In this document: positions 42,940 to 51,356 of the stretch, one piece after another
Layout of the letters: every line of letters starts with the position of its first letter
Numbering within the stretch: position 1 is the stretch's first letter
NCBI RefSeq assembly: GCF_032716425.1
Contig: NZ_CP090419.1
Coordinates: forward strand, 649,501-713,500
DNA length: 64,000 nucleotides
Origin: Pseudoalteromonas sp. N1230-9
GTDB taxonomy: Bacteria > Pseudomonadota > Gammaproteobacteria > Enterobacterales > Alteromonadaceae
Direction: 5' to 3'
The notes under the pieces: generated by a model
What the model saw: only the letters and a program-made list of their open reading frames with translations
Databases searched by the model: none
What the model was told of the DNA's origin: nothing
Made by a program: the position numbers and the translations under genes

Positions 42940-43158
42940 CTACTTACCTGAGCAACATGCATTGCCTTCTTGAATAGGAGGACACTTAACTGTTCCATAA
43001 GAGCAGTAAACGCAACAATCACCTTTGAACGGTTTAAGTAGTGCTTTACAGCTTTCGCATTCGTAATACCATTGGCAAGCGTTTGTAGGCATGGTTTCAA
43101 CTTTGCTAAATCCACATTCAGGGCAAGTTATCTTAGATTTTAATTCTATACCTTGCAT
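42940..43158 (-). CDS. GDCCVxC-type small Cys-rich protein
   Basis: A 72-residue protein with about ten Cys, in pairs: ITCPECGFSK, ACQWYYECESC, GDCCVYCSYGTVKCPP, NACCSGK. The GDCCVYCSYG segment is a family signature in small proteins encoded with MerC or MerT type mercury transporters. It probably binds Hg(II) or another soft metal in the cytoplasm. It overlaps merC by 13 bases and shares its promoter. Confidence 0.88.
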   Translation of the reverse strand: MQGIELKSKITCPECGFSKVETMPTNACQWYYECESCKALLKPFKGDCCVYCSYGTVKCPPIQEGNACCSGK

Positions 43159-43535
43159 ACTGGTTCCTTAATGGGCTTAACAATATCTAAAATAGACATT
43201 ACGACCATCCAAATGATCCCAAAGTAAAATAAGTAAGTGCTCCAGTCGTATTGCCATAAAGGATAAAGGGTCAGCAATACTGCAATTGGGCCAATGACAC
43301 TTAAAATGCCTCTTAATGACTCTCGATGTTGATACCAATTATAGAAATTAACTAACAACGCTAGTGAAGCAAATAATGGCAATAAGGTGTTCACCGCTAT
43401 CCCTTCAAAATGTGAAAGAAAACCTAACCCAAGAGCAGATGCCAATGAGCCGAGCGCAGGAAAACATGCTGTGCAACTAAGGGCGGCTAGCCAAACGCCA
43501 CCAGAACCTACTTTATCTAGAATTTTATTGATCAT
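43146..43535 (-). CDS. merC: MerC-like mercury transporter
   Basis: A 129-residue inner membrane protein with four helices. The vicinal metal site of Mer transporters is present in the first helix as SCTACFPALGS (Cys-x2-Cys). MerC imports Hg(II) for reduction by MerA, but no merA is found in this window. It follows the mer-type promoter at 43562-43592. It could also act on other soft metals. Confidence 0.85.
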   Translation of the reverse strand: MINKILDKVGSGGVWLAALSCTACFPALGSLASALGLGFLSHFEGIAVNTLLPLFASLALLVNFYNWYQHRESLRGILSVIGPIAVLLTLYPLWQYDWSTYLFYFGIIWMVVMSILDIVKPIKEPVCKV

Positions 43536-43561
43536 AACTATCTACCTCAATTTTTAAGGTA

Positions 43562-43592
43562 GTATAAACTCCGTACATAAGTACGGGGTCAA
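43562..43592 (-). promoter_or_regulatory. mer-type promoter-operator
   Basis: On the minus strand, TTGACC (43587-43592) and TTATAC (43562-43567) are 19 bp apart, with the dyad CCGTAC-TTAT-GTACGG in the spacer. This closely resembles the classical mer operator. It drives merC and the GDCCVxC gene and lies just downstream of merR, which is on the same strand rather than divergent. Confidence 0.88.
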
Positions 43593-43595
43593 TAG

Positions 43596-43973
43596 CTATT
43601 TAAGTGAATTTATTACCGGGCAGGATTGAGGGTCTTGATTGGCCTTGCAAGAATCTGTCATATCTTGAATTACTTTCTCTAACCGCTGTAAATCAGCAAT
43701 TTTATTACGGATGAGATTAAGTTTTTGCAATCCCATCGATTCTATATCAGCGCAACTGCTACTTAGTGACATCAGTGATTCAATTTCTTTCAGCGTAAAC
43801 CCTAATGCTTTAGCTTTCAGAATAAATTTGAGTTGATTAGCGTGTGTCTCGTCATACTTTCGATAACCTGATTCGGGTTTTGGAGGCTGCTCTATTAAAC
43901 CTTGGCGCTCATAAAAGCGGATCGTTTCAACATTGATATCTAAATCTTTTGCCAGTTTTCCAATGGTTCTCAT
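43596..43973 (-). CDS. merR: MerR-family mercury-type regulator
   Basis: A 125-residue MerR-family activator. HTH with NVETIRFYERQGLIEQP and GYRKYDETHANQLKFIL. Mercury-site Cys candidates are SSSCADIESM (near 78), DSCKANQDPQSCP (near 111-120), matching the MerR pattern of one Cys plus a late pair. Start at ATG 43973 (MRTIGKLAKDL), where AAAGAG is seven bases upstream; longer frames to 44003 lack this spacing. It lies upstream of its target promoter on the same strand. Confidence 0.87.
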   Translation of the reverse strand: MRTIGKLAKDLDINVETIRFYERQGLIEQPPKPESGYRKYDETHANQLKFILKAKALGFTLKEIESLMSLSSSCADIESMGLQKLNLIRNKIADLQRLEKVIQDMTDSCKANQDPQSCPVINSLK

Positions 43974-44181
43974 AAACATACTCTTTAGAAGCAGAGACAT
44001 CATTATACAATTAATGCGGATTGCCTAAACTCAATTTTATTGCATGAACGGGGTCGCTAAGCGTCCGCTTTGTAGAATTAAGTTCACATATCCAGATCAC
44101 TCTGACCGTCTCTTGTTCGCTCTTGCTGCCTGTCAGGTGAAGTCTAAACCTAATCAACAAAACTGTAAGATGAGATATGAG

Positions 44182-44215
44182 CTACTACATCTAATCTACT
44201 ACTACATCTAATCTA
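44182..44215. repeat. 17-bp perfect tandem duplication
   Basis: CTACTACATCTAATCTA occurs twice in a row. The second copy overlaps the stop codon of the small coiled-coil gene (44213-44215 read TAG on the minus strand). It marks the boundary between the recombination core and the cargo. Confidence 0.9.
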
Positions 44216-44677
44216 TTGTTTCGTTGAAACTAATTCAATAATTTCACCAGTAGACGTATCCACTCTTATTTCTGTATGTTGCCCTGAGTGCTGAAGTTGA
44301 TTTTTTAAATCAGCATTAATCAGTTTGAGCTTATCTATTTCAGCGTACATTTCTTGTAATCGCACCAGTAGCTTTTCAAAATCCTTATCGATTTCCTTAG
44401 GGTCAATCTCGTTTTTTTGCTTTTCTTTAGCAAGCTTGCTTTTTAGTTCGGCTACCTTTGTTCTGAGTTGTTTTATTAAATTATCTTTATTTTTTTCTTC
44501 CCAAGTTAATTGAGCTTTTTCAATATTTTCTCGTAACTTTACCCATTTTTCTTCTTCTTTAGATAGATTTGCAATATTTCTTTTAGCTCTCGTTGCTACT
44601 GCATTTTTGGTTATCTTGCTGCCATCAGATTTCATCTCTTCAAAAGCACGTTTTATATCATCGTATGCGCTACTCAT
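44213..44677 (-). CDS. srap: Srap-like coiled-coil recombination auxiliary protein
   Basis: A 154-residue basic protein with a predicted long coiled coil (about residues 45-130: LIKQLRTKVAELKSKL, EKLLVRLQEMYAEIDKLKL). The N-terminal part has a short helical DNA-binding-like segment. Its start overlaps the intB stop (ATGA). In the SE class the fourth core gene encodes a recombination auxiliary protein; a similar small protein is TnpC of Tn554. Assignment rests on position, size and fold. Confidence 0.78.
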   Translation of the reverse strand: MSSAYDDIKRAFEEMKSDGSKITKNAVATRAKRNIANLSKEEEKWVKLRENIEKAQLTWEEKNKDNLIKQLRTKVAELKSKLAKEKQKNEIDPKEIDKDFEKLLVRLQEMYAEIDKLKLINADLKNQLQHSGQHTEIRVDTSTGEIIELVSTKQ

Positions 44678-46758
44678 GCTTGTTCTCCTTGGTTTGTATG
44701 CGCTTTGCCTTCATCTAATACATAGTCAGCTGCTGCTATATTATTTTTCCAGTGAATAGCAAATAGCTCGTAATCTTCTTGCTCTTCTTTGGTTAATGCC
44801 GCATATGCCTCTAGTTTCTGCGTTGCTTCTTTTTTTATTATTTGCCAATTGACCTTGTGGCGTTTGGTAATGATTTTACTACCACAATACACACAGCCAC
44901 TAGGGATTCCTGCTCCTTTTATCTTGCAAGCTTCTCCCGCAGTGCAGTACCCCGTAGGTAAGCCACGTATGTTTTTAATATTTTTGACGAGAAATTTTTT
45001 CAGTTCTTCAATTGAACTGAAATGGATCTGCTTAATCACAGTCGAATCTTTACTTTGACTATCAGTAATACCTATTATCAGATCTTTAGATGTTTTATTA
45101 ATTTGCTCACCAGCACCACCTTTAAGTGATTGTGACTCGGCTTCATCTATTAACTCTTCTGCAACACGGTCAATTAAAATCTCATTAAACTCTTCAGTAG
45201 TTTTAATTAAAGTTGTTGAGGCCAAAAATGCTCTTCGAGTATAAACAAACGTCATTAGGCTAGTTAAATGTTTAAATTGATATCTAATATCATCAAGCTC
45301 ACCTAATTTATTGGCAATGACAAAGTAGGCCAACGTATGTCGAAACATGTGAGCGGTTAATCTAAACGTATCGCCTTCTTCGTATGGGACACCTCTATTC
45401 TCTCCTCTAACCTCTTTGTAGTTAGATTCAAGGCGTTCAAGCTCTGCTATATCATCATCGTCTAGAGTTAAGTCAAAAAGCTCAATGTTTTCACTGTTTT
45501 TAACCTCAAATTTTGTGAATCGCCCAGCATCGCTAAAACTAACACTACAGCTACTATGTGAAACCCCGAAAAGACGGTTTCTTTCTAACCCTTCTTTCAA
45601 ATTGTGTGCTTGACTACTTGTTATATTGGCTCTGCATGAAGAAAGTACAGCTTTTGCCCTTTCTTGCATACCGATCACATATTTTTCGTAAATACCAACA
45701 CACTCATGTACTTCAGCGTTTGAAAACCATTCCATCTCAACCTTACTGTTGTCGGTTTTGGTCATAATTGCCGTAATGTAATAAATATCATCTTTGTAAT
45801 TGGCACAGCCAACCTTGCATGTAAGTACTTCGTTATATCTCATACCTGTATAGGCCAAGATATTAATGTATGTGGCTAATTTTAAATCTTCTAATTCTTC
45901 GGATAATTGAATGAATTCCTCTTCATTGGGTAAGTTTCTTACATGTTTTGCTATTAGCTCACCTGTATTCATTTTGGGCGGTGGTTCAATGGAGCCTTCA
46001 TGTAAACTATCTATTAAGCGTGCATTTAATTCTAGCCATCGTTCTATCTTATCCTTAGAGTTTTCAACTATTTTTTCTGCAAACTTCAGAATTTTTTTCA
46101 TTACTTTAGTAGGAATGACAGGGTGCGAATAAGTGACTGGTCTCGGATGGTGTAACTCGTTTAGTTGGTTAAGCACATTAATAAAAACACTACACACCTT
46201 AGGGCCAAAAAGACGAAAGCTTCGTTGCACGTCAAATAGTTTAGTAAATGAGTGTGATTGTCTGTAAATAGCTATTTTCCCGACTTCATATAAATAGTCT
46301 TTTATGAGATTCCTAATAACTAAGTCAGATTTGAACTCCAACTCATGAAATGAGTGATAACCTCTTTGTCTTAAGAAGGCTGCAATTAAATTTAGATACG
46401 TTACATCATTTTGAAGTGTAGAGATTTTTAGAGGTTTACCGCCTACAACATCACCATGTGTGAGTTTAATTAGTGAATAAATTCGAATTTGATATGCTAA
46501 TTCATCAACACCTTTAAAATTCACATTTCTTTGCGTTTCTTCATAGCTTATCCAAGTGTCATCGCCAAAGTGAATAGTGCCATGTTTAGCAATATTCAAT
46601 GCTCTGTTTTCCCACAAAGCAATCGAATTAAAAGCGCTAGTATCATCAACTTTAAAATCTTCTAACACCTGAACCAAAGGTTTTATAGTGATTTGACCTG
46701 TATGTGTTTTTACAACAGCGATATCAAGTAGTTTTGTTTTAGTTATCTCTTTGGTCAT
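44674..46758 (-). CDS. intB: IntB-like tyrosine recombinase
   Basis: A 694-residue tyrosine recombinase. Catalytic boxes: Arg in AYTGMRYNEVL (near 305), His-x-x-Arg in RLTAHMFRHTLAYF (near 471), then His in FKHLTSLMTF and Tyr in VYTRRAF (near 506). The C-terminal 150 residues add a Cys set (GYCTAGEACKIKG, GCVYCGSKI) likely to bind zinc. Start at ATG 46758 in an ATGA overlap with tfp, not the longer frame at 46779. It is the third gene of the minus-strand core. It probably catalyses one half of the strand exchange. Confidence 0.88.
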   Translation of the reverse strand: MTKEITKTKLLDIAVVKTHTGQITIKPLVQVLEDFKVDDTSAFNSIALWENRALNIAKHGTIHFGDDTWISYEETQRNVNFKGVDELAYQIRIYSLIKLTHGDVVGGKPLKISTLQNDVTYLNLIAAFLRQRGYHSFHELEFKSDLVIRNLIKDYLYEVGKIAIYRQSHSFTKLFDVQRSFRLFGPKVCSVFINVLNQLNELHHPRPVTYSHPVIPTKVMKKILKFAEKIVENSKDKIERWLELNARLIDSLHEGSIEPPPKMNTGELIAKHVRNLPNEEEFIQLSEELEDLKLATYINILAYTGMRYNEVLTCKVGCANYKDDIYYITAIMTKTDNSKVEMEWFSNAEVHECVGIYEKYVIGMQERAKAVLSSCRANITSSQAHNLKEGLERNRLFGVSHSSCSVSFSDAGRFTKFEVKNSENIELFDLTLDDDDIAELERLESNYKEVRGENRGVPYEEGDTFRLTAHMFRHTLAYFVIANKLGELDDIRYQFKHLTSLMTFVYTRRAFLASTTLIKTTEEFNEILIDRVAEELIDEAESQSLKGGAGEQINKTSKDLIIGITDSQSKDSTVIKQIHFSSIEELKKFLVKNIKNIRGLPTGYCTAGEACKIKGAGIPSGCVYCGSKIITKRHKVNWQIIKKEATQKLEAYAALTKEEQEDYELFAIHWKNNIAAADYVLDEGKAHTNQGEQA

Positions 46759-49526
46759 AGCAAACCTGTGTTTTTCCAATGAGGATGAATACCCTCTGTT
46801 CTCAATAATTCTTTTCCATCAATCACAGCTTGAGCATTAAGCTTGGCAATATCAGTTAATATTTCGTTAACTCTATTTTTCAACTGCTCTATGTTTTCCA
46901 GTTGCTCTGTTACAGAGTCAAATGTTGCGGCTGAGTTTTCCATATCAGCAACAACAAAATCCCGGTATGACAAAAGTTTCCAAACATGCAATGCGTCAGC
47001 AACACAGCGATAGAACGGACACCACAAGCATGCGTTAAAGTCGGCACATGCATGCTCGTTTGTATCTCGCTGGTCTAATAATTTCCTGTTTTGAGATTCG
47101 AATGCCACTACTGCGGATTTATCTTTTGAGTTAATGCATGTGCCATTCGGGACTTTTTTACCGTCTTCTGGTGGAGTCTGCAAAATGATTACTTTGTCGG
47201 TAACATCGCGAACAAAATAGTCTGCCATTGTTTTTGTCGCTCTGTTGATTGTCATTGCAACATCTTTGTTATCTTGCATTAAATAATGACGCAAGAACGT
47301 TTCATAAGAGTGCTTGCCAGCTTTTTGATACCACTTAAATTCTTTGGCAACTTTTCGGTAAATGTAGTTAAGCCCTGATTTTCTGATCTTTTGCGAATTA
47401 AATACGATATCACACCCAAGCTCAGTCAATATCCTATCTATAGTGGTCTTGAAACGTGATGCTGTTAATAATTGAATCTTTACTTCTCCAATACTATTTA
47501 CTTTGGGAAAAACAAAAATTCTTTTTGATAGGTTCTCAATAGAAGGGCGGTAAATAGACGTAAGTCTAGTCGCAGCCTTAATATCAAATATTACTGGTTC
47601 GACAACGTCGCCGTATAAGACGCCTTCTTTTTCTAGATCTTCGGCTTTAATTTCAAATTTATGCCATTGAGTTTGATAATTAGCTCGGCGTTTAAATAAA
47701 CGAAGAGCAGGAGTTTTACTTGAATGTAATGGCGTGTTAAAGAAAAATAAGTCGTCAGTATCAAGCTCTAGCGTAGGAGTTGAATTCCAACCAGTTTTCA
47801 ATATGACTTTTGCTGCATAAAGTGTAACTTTGTCTTTAATTGTGAGTAAGGTCTCAGAAAGCCCTTTTTCTATGTAATATGCTAATTCTACTACTTCTCT
47901 ATATGAGTAGAGTTTATCTTGATTCTGAGATAGTTGCTCTTGATGTTGTGCAGTTAATTCGGTGTTGACCGGAAAGCTTTTAATAGTATCTAGACCATAA
48001 AACGATAGTAATTTGTCGATAGCGCTCTGATATTGATTACCAACAAAAACCGACAAATCGCCTTGTTTTGATTTTAGTTGAATTGCCTCTCTTATAGCCT
48101 TTAGTATCTCACAGTTATTTTCAACAAAAGCATGAACCCCATGACTGGCAATAAGCTTCATTTGTTCATCTGTTAATGATGATGCATTTTCTTTCAATGC
48201 TCTAGCCATACTACCTATGTAACCTTTGAGAGTGACGATACCTATGCTCTCGCCATCAATTCGCTTTGTAAAAACTTTATGGTATTCGACTAGGTTTTGA
48301 TAAAATTTATAGGCATTGTCATATACCCACTCATGCTTCTGCCATTCGGTAGTGTCACTTTCTTTAAGGTAATAGCCCAATGAGTAGGGTAATAAACTTT
48401 CCTTTGCGATTTTTTCACCCGTAACAAAGTGGTAAAGGTCCAATGCAGCGTTTAGTAGCAGTAAAAACTGCTGGTTATTTTGAGTTTCTTCTTGGTAATG
48501 CTTATAAAGGTATTTAAATCCCTGAAGGCCATTTTCTGCAAACCCTTGAATTCCACGCTCACTAAGCAGCTTAATTATTGGTGATGCTACGCTACCAGCA
48601 CTATTCAACCACCTTGGAAATGATAAAGTTGAGGATCTAACTCTTGTTGTATTAGCTTCCGAAGCGCTTGCTATCTGATTTTTCAAAAAAGCATCAACTT
48701 CATTGCCAAATTTGGATGATATGCTTTGTGCATACCCTATTACTTCGGCTTCAGTTTTAAATTGATTGACTCTAGCTTTACCCCACACATCGGGTAGTAT
48801 AAATTTTAAAAAAGTACGGAAGTTGTGATTGCATATAAATGATGAAACGAATTCCCTATCCTGTAATGTTGCCAATAATGGCAGTTTGACGCGTTCAGTA
48901 TTCTTAAAAGTATCATGTAGACAAAGATTTATAATAGCTGTCGCAGTTTTGAGGATATTGTCCCCAATAGAAGAATCTTTGAGGCTTAATTCTGGAAGGA
49001 CGAGATAGTCCAGATATTTATTTAGTAATTTACGAATCTCTTTTACTTGATGGAATTCAAGTTCGAATAATTTAGTTATGTCGATTGAAGTAGCCCCATT
49101 TACTAGCCTAAAAGGAGCGTTGATAGCGTTATCATAAAAATGAAACTTAGCTAAGTTTTCTAAGGCTTCTTCTATACGAGTAGCATAACTAGGTAGCTTG
49201 ACATCATTTATTTCATTAATGCAAAAGTATTCCAGTTCTTGCCAAATTTCAAAGTCTGATAGAGCATTTAATCCCGAAGTTTGAATTGATGTCGCAGTAT
49301 CTGTACTAACCTTATTAAGGGCTAGAGGAAGAGTGTGTTGTAAACTGACACAAGCATTCCGCAAGCGACTCATTGAAATAGCAGTGTCGTCATCTGCGCT
49401 AATATTGTTTTCTTTGTCATATGCCCTGTTAAATAAAACGTCTAACTGTTTGGCTAGAACAATTGAATGAGGTTTAAATCTAGCAGGAATACGATTGGAC
49501 TTCCGCGTTTTAACTTGCTGCTGCAT
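46755..49526 (-). CDS. tfp: Tfp-like large recombinase-fold protein
   Basis: A 923-residue protein. The C-terminal third resembles a tyrosine recombinase core (IVFNSQKIRKSGLNYIY, then HSYETFLRHYL), but the usual His of HxxR reads Gln (QKIR) and no clear nucleophile Tyr follows, so it may be inactive. The last 120 residues have a Cys set (ACADFNACLWCPFYRC) suited to zinc. The first 550 residues are helical and unfamiliar. ATG 49526 chosen over GTG 49538. It overlaps intA by 17 bases and intB by four. In the SE class, Tfp sits between IntA and IntB. Confidence 0.8.
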   Translation of the reverse strand: MQQQVKTRKSNRIPARFKPHSIVLAKQLDVLFNRAYDKENNISADDDTAISMSRLRNACVSLQHTLPLALNKVSTDTATSIQTSGLNALSDFEIWQELEYFCINEINDVKLPSYATRIEEALENLAKFHFYDNAINAPFRLVNGATSIDITKLFELEFHQVKEIRKLLNKYLDYLVLPELSLKDSSIGDNILKTATAIINLCLHDTFKNTERVKLPLLATLQDREFVSSFICNHNFRTFLKFILPDVWGKARVNQFKTEAEVIGYAQSISSKFGNEVDAFLKNQIASASEANTTRVRSSTLSFPRWLNSAGSVASPIIKLLSERGIQGFAENGLQGFKYLYKHYQEETQNNQQFLLLLNAALDLYHFVTGEKIAKESLLPYSLGYYLKESDTTEWQKHEWVYDNAYKFYQNLVEYHKVFTKRIDGESIGIVTLKGYIGSMARALKENASSLTDEQMKLIASHGVHAFVENNCEILKAIREAIQLKSKQGDLSVFVGNQYQSAIDKLLSFYGLDTIKSFPVNTELTAQHQEQLSQNQDKLYSYREVVELAYYIEKGLSETLLTIKDKVTLYAAKVILKTGWNSTPTLELDTDDLFFFNTPLHSSKTPALRLFKRRANYQTQWHKFEIKAEDLEKEGVLYGDVVEPVIFDIKAATRLTSIYRPSIENLSKRIFVFPKVNSIGEVKIQLLTASRFKTTIDRILTELGCDIVFNSQKIRKSGLNYIYRKVAKEFKWYQKAGKHSYETFLRHYLMQDNKDVAMTINRATKTMADYFVRDVTDKVIILQTPPEDGKKVPNGTCINSKDKSAVVAFESQNRKLLDQRDTNEHACADFNACLWCPFYRCVADALHVWKLLSYRDFVVADMENSAATFDSVTEQLENIEQLKNRVNEILTDIAKLNAQAVIDGKELLRTEGIHPHWKNTGLL

Positions 49527-51000
49527 CTTCAGCCTCACGCATCAGTAATTCGTCAACATCACCGTAGATATCTTTCACCCACTCTGACATTGCTCCGTAT
49601 GCATCCACTGCTACACTTTTGGCAAAGTCGATGTAACGTTTGGTTGTTTTAAAACTTTCGTGACTCATCAAGGTCATTAGTGTCTGTCTGATGGAACTCT
49701 CCGATTCACCTTTGTCAATTAGGTATTTAGCGACATAAGTAGCAAAGGTAGCGCGTAAGTCATGGAATGTGCGTAATAGTATTTCTAATCCCTGCTTCCT
49801 TTGTTCTTTTCTAACTATGGAAATAGTATTCCCCGGTGTATCTTCGCTTATCCGCGATCCTGAACTATTCATAAACAAAGGAAGCGGATGTTCACTATTG
49901 TCCATACCATGATTAGTCTCATGTTTGGTACGTCGCTTCATATTTTGAATTGTCAAAGTGTGATTGTACAAAAGCTTCATTAGAACTCGCGCTATTGTTA
50001 ATCTCACTGGCTTATGTCCTTTTCGTACAATGTTCAATTTTGGAATACGTTTCTCGTTTTCTTTTTCATCAGGATCAAAAAGGTCTTTCTGGTCGATGGC
50101 TGAAATCTCAAAAGAACGAAGTCCACCTAGCAAAGCACATTGCAAATAAAGCTTATAAGTCTCTTTTTGAGCCGTATCCGTCTCCAGCAACTGTTTAAGT
50201 TCTTTTGGAGAATATGGTTGTAGATCTTTTTCGGGTGAGTCTTCCTTTTGTTTCAATGTATTTGGAATGCTCAAATTACTAACCCACTTCCATAAGCCTC
50301 CAGAACGTGTGTTGCTAGTAGGTAATTGAAACAATGAACTTACACTTGATTTAGCTTTTGTTTTAATACGTACCTGTTTGTATTCAAGTGAGAAGGGGAG
50401 GCTATCTATAGCCCCGCGCTTATGGCTCCATATATAGAATGCTTTAACAGCTCTAATTCGTTCTTGAGCGCTGTTAAAGCTTATGCGTTTAGACTTATCT
50501 TTGGTTTCGACTCTTTCACATAAATGTTTGTGATATCTCCACACAGGTAACCTAGAAATATCATCATCTACAGATTGTTTTGAAAGTGGTGCAGTTATTA
50601 CTTCAAAATAGGATGCATCATCTTTATCCAACCAATCTAAGAAAGCTTTTAAGTGCTTAGCTATACTGCAAACAGACTTAACATCTAATGGCTTTCCCGG
50701 TTGGCTGGCATGATAAGCGTCACTAAAAGCCTCATTGTCTATTTGATTCTTTTTGAGACTGAAATGACCTTCAAAGCGGTGCATTAAAAATAAGTTCATT
50801 TCTTGGCATTCGGTGAAGCGAGTCGGGTGATATAGCACTGGAAAATTAGGTTCTATTTTATCGTGCCTATATGAGTGAGTTCTGATGCCTTTTTCAGTCT
50901 TAATAGGTTGCCCTGATTTATCGAGGTGAAAAGACATTCCTTTTCCAAAGTTGACTGATGCTTTAATTATTTTAGTTTTTGTTGTATTTCGAAGTATCAT
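49510..51000 (-). CDS. intA: IntA-like tyrosine recombinase
   Basis: A 496-residue tyrosine recombinase with all catalytic boxes: Arg in LLGGLRSFEIS (near 296), HDLR in FHDLRATFATY (near 412), His in LMSHESFKTT and Tyr in KRYIDFAK (near 456). N-terminal arm and core-binding regions precede it. It is the first gene of the four-gene core, reading inward from the right end of the element. AGGTG is upstream, and a candidate promoter lies at 51028-51056. It should carry out attachment-site cleavage together with IntB. Confidence 0.9.
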   Translation of the reverse strand: MILRNTTKTKIIKASVNFGKGMSFHLDKSGQPIKTEKGIRTHSYRHDKIEPNFPVLYHPTRFTECQEMNLFLMHRFEGHFSLKKNQIDNEAFSDAYHASQPGKPLDVKSVCSIAKHLKAFLDWLDKDDASYFEVITAPLSKQSVDDDISRLPVWRYHKHLCERVETKDKSKRISFNSAQERIRAVKAFYIWSHKRGAIDSLPFSLEYKQVRIKTKAKSSVSSLFQLPTSNTRSGGLWKWVSNLSIPNTLKQKEDSPEKDLQPYSPKELKQLLETDTAQKETYKLYLQCALLGGLRSFEISAIDQKDLFDPDEKENEKRIPKLNIVRKGHKPVRLTIARVLMKLLYNHTLTIQNMKRRTKHETNHGMDNSEHPLPLFMNSSGSRISEDTPGNTISIVRKEQRKQGLEILLRTFHDLRATFATYVAKYLIDKGESESSIRQTLMTLMSHESFKTTKRYIDFAKSVAVDAYGAMSEWVKDIYGDVDELLMREAEDAAAS

Positions 51001-51027
51001 TTTCGTTCACCTTTGATTCTTAGCTAG

Positions 51028-51056
51028 AGTATGTGTGTAAAAACTTTTTTGTTCAA
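51028..51056 (-). promoter_or_regulatory. Candidate promoter of the recombination genes
   Basis: On the minus strand, TTGAAC (51051-51056) and CATACT (51028-51033) are 17 bp apart, 28 bases before the intA start. It lies between the terminal repeat and intA, so recombination at the end could change its upstream flank. A palindromic A-run/T-run (AAAAAAGTTTTT) fills the spacer. Confidence 0.5.
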
Positions 51057-51084
51057 GTTTATTAAGGGTATGATAGTATTATAT

Positions 51085-51094
51085 CAATTCGGGG
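51085..51094. repeat. Right terminal inverted repeat of the element
   Basis: CAATTCGGGG is the exact reverse complement of CCCCGAATTG at 85-94. Its last base is also the first base of the right direct repeat, whereas three bases intervene at the left end. The unequal spacing fits a short coupling sequence brought in from a previous site. Confidence 0.75.
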
Positions 51095-51103
51095 GTGATT
51101 TTA
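51094..51103. repeat. Right attachment-site direct repeat
   Basis: GGTGATTTTA, identical to 72-81. The next codons, GAT GAA AGC CAA AAT, restore the Walker B motif DESQN of host phoH. Confidence 0.88.
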
Positions 51104-51343
51104 GATGAAAGCCAAAATTTAACGGCTTCACAATTGAAGACCATTATTACGCGTTGTGGTGAAGGAACCAAGCTCATATGTTCAGGTAATTTGGCGCAAA
51201 TTGATAGTAACTACCTAACTCCAGTTACCTCAGGCTTAACTTACATTGTTGAACGCTTTAAAGATTTTGAAGGAAGTGCCACCGTAAACTTAAATGGTGT
51301 TGTTCGTAGTCGCTTGGCAAGCTTTGCTGAAGAAAATTTATAA
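51095..51343 (+). pseudogene. Host phoH 3' remnant
   Basis: This encodes the C-terminal 82 residues of the host PIN-PhoH ATPase: VILDESQNLTASQLK, then CSGNLAQIDSNYLTP and the terminal SRLASFAEENL. It aligns with the end of the element phoH (IIDEAQNMTRAQIK, LGNLAQIDDKFVTP, SSLAEFTEKNM). A GTG at 51095 could formally start it, but there is no ribosome site and no promoter of its own, and Walker A is missing. It is a dead fragment separated from its 5' part by the element. Confidence 0.93.
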
Positions 51344-51356
51344 CTTGCCAGCAGAT

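Larger units (their letters stand above)
82..51093. mobile_element. SE-type integrative element, about 51 kb, inserted in phoH
   Basis: The element is bounded by a 10-bp direct repeat and a 10-bp inverted repeat, and the flanking halves of host phoH join cleanly when it is removed. The core at the right end is four overlapping minus-strand genes: two tyrosine recombinases, a large recombinase-fold protein between them, and a small coiled-coil protein. This matches the intA-tfp-intB-srap core of strand-biased circularizing integrative elements, whose reported median size, as I recall, is near 16 kb, so this one is large. No relaxase, coupling protein, conjugation pilus or replication gene is visible. 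Cargo is metal resistance, QatABCD and a replacement phoH. Exact end bases are uncertain by a few positions because of the direct repeat. Confidence 0.87.

Noticed and set aside
44038..44212. Small RNA or tRNA gene in the gap beside the Srap-like gene
   Set aside because: No tRNA cloverleaf, strong promoter or terminator could be supported; only the 17-bp duplication stands out.
44213..51000. Tn554-like or RIT (recombinase-in-trio) element
   Set aside because: Multiple tyrosine recombinases are common to these, but the gene sizes, the large Tfp-like middle protein and the coiled-coil fourth gene fit the SE layout better. This remains an alternative until phylogeny is done.
82..51093. Integrative conjugative element or prophage
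   Set aside because: No relaxase, type IV coupling protein, pilus, capsid, terminase or replication genes are visible, and the recombination core matches SEs.
51095..51343. Separate small ATPase gene starting at GTG
   Set aside because: It is the C-terminal part of host phoH; it lacks Walker A and the PIN domain and joins perfectly to 1-81.
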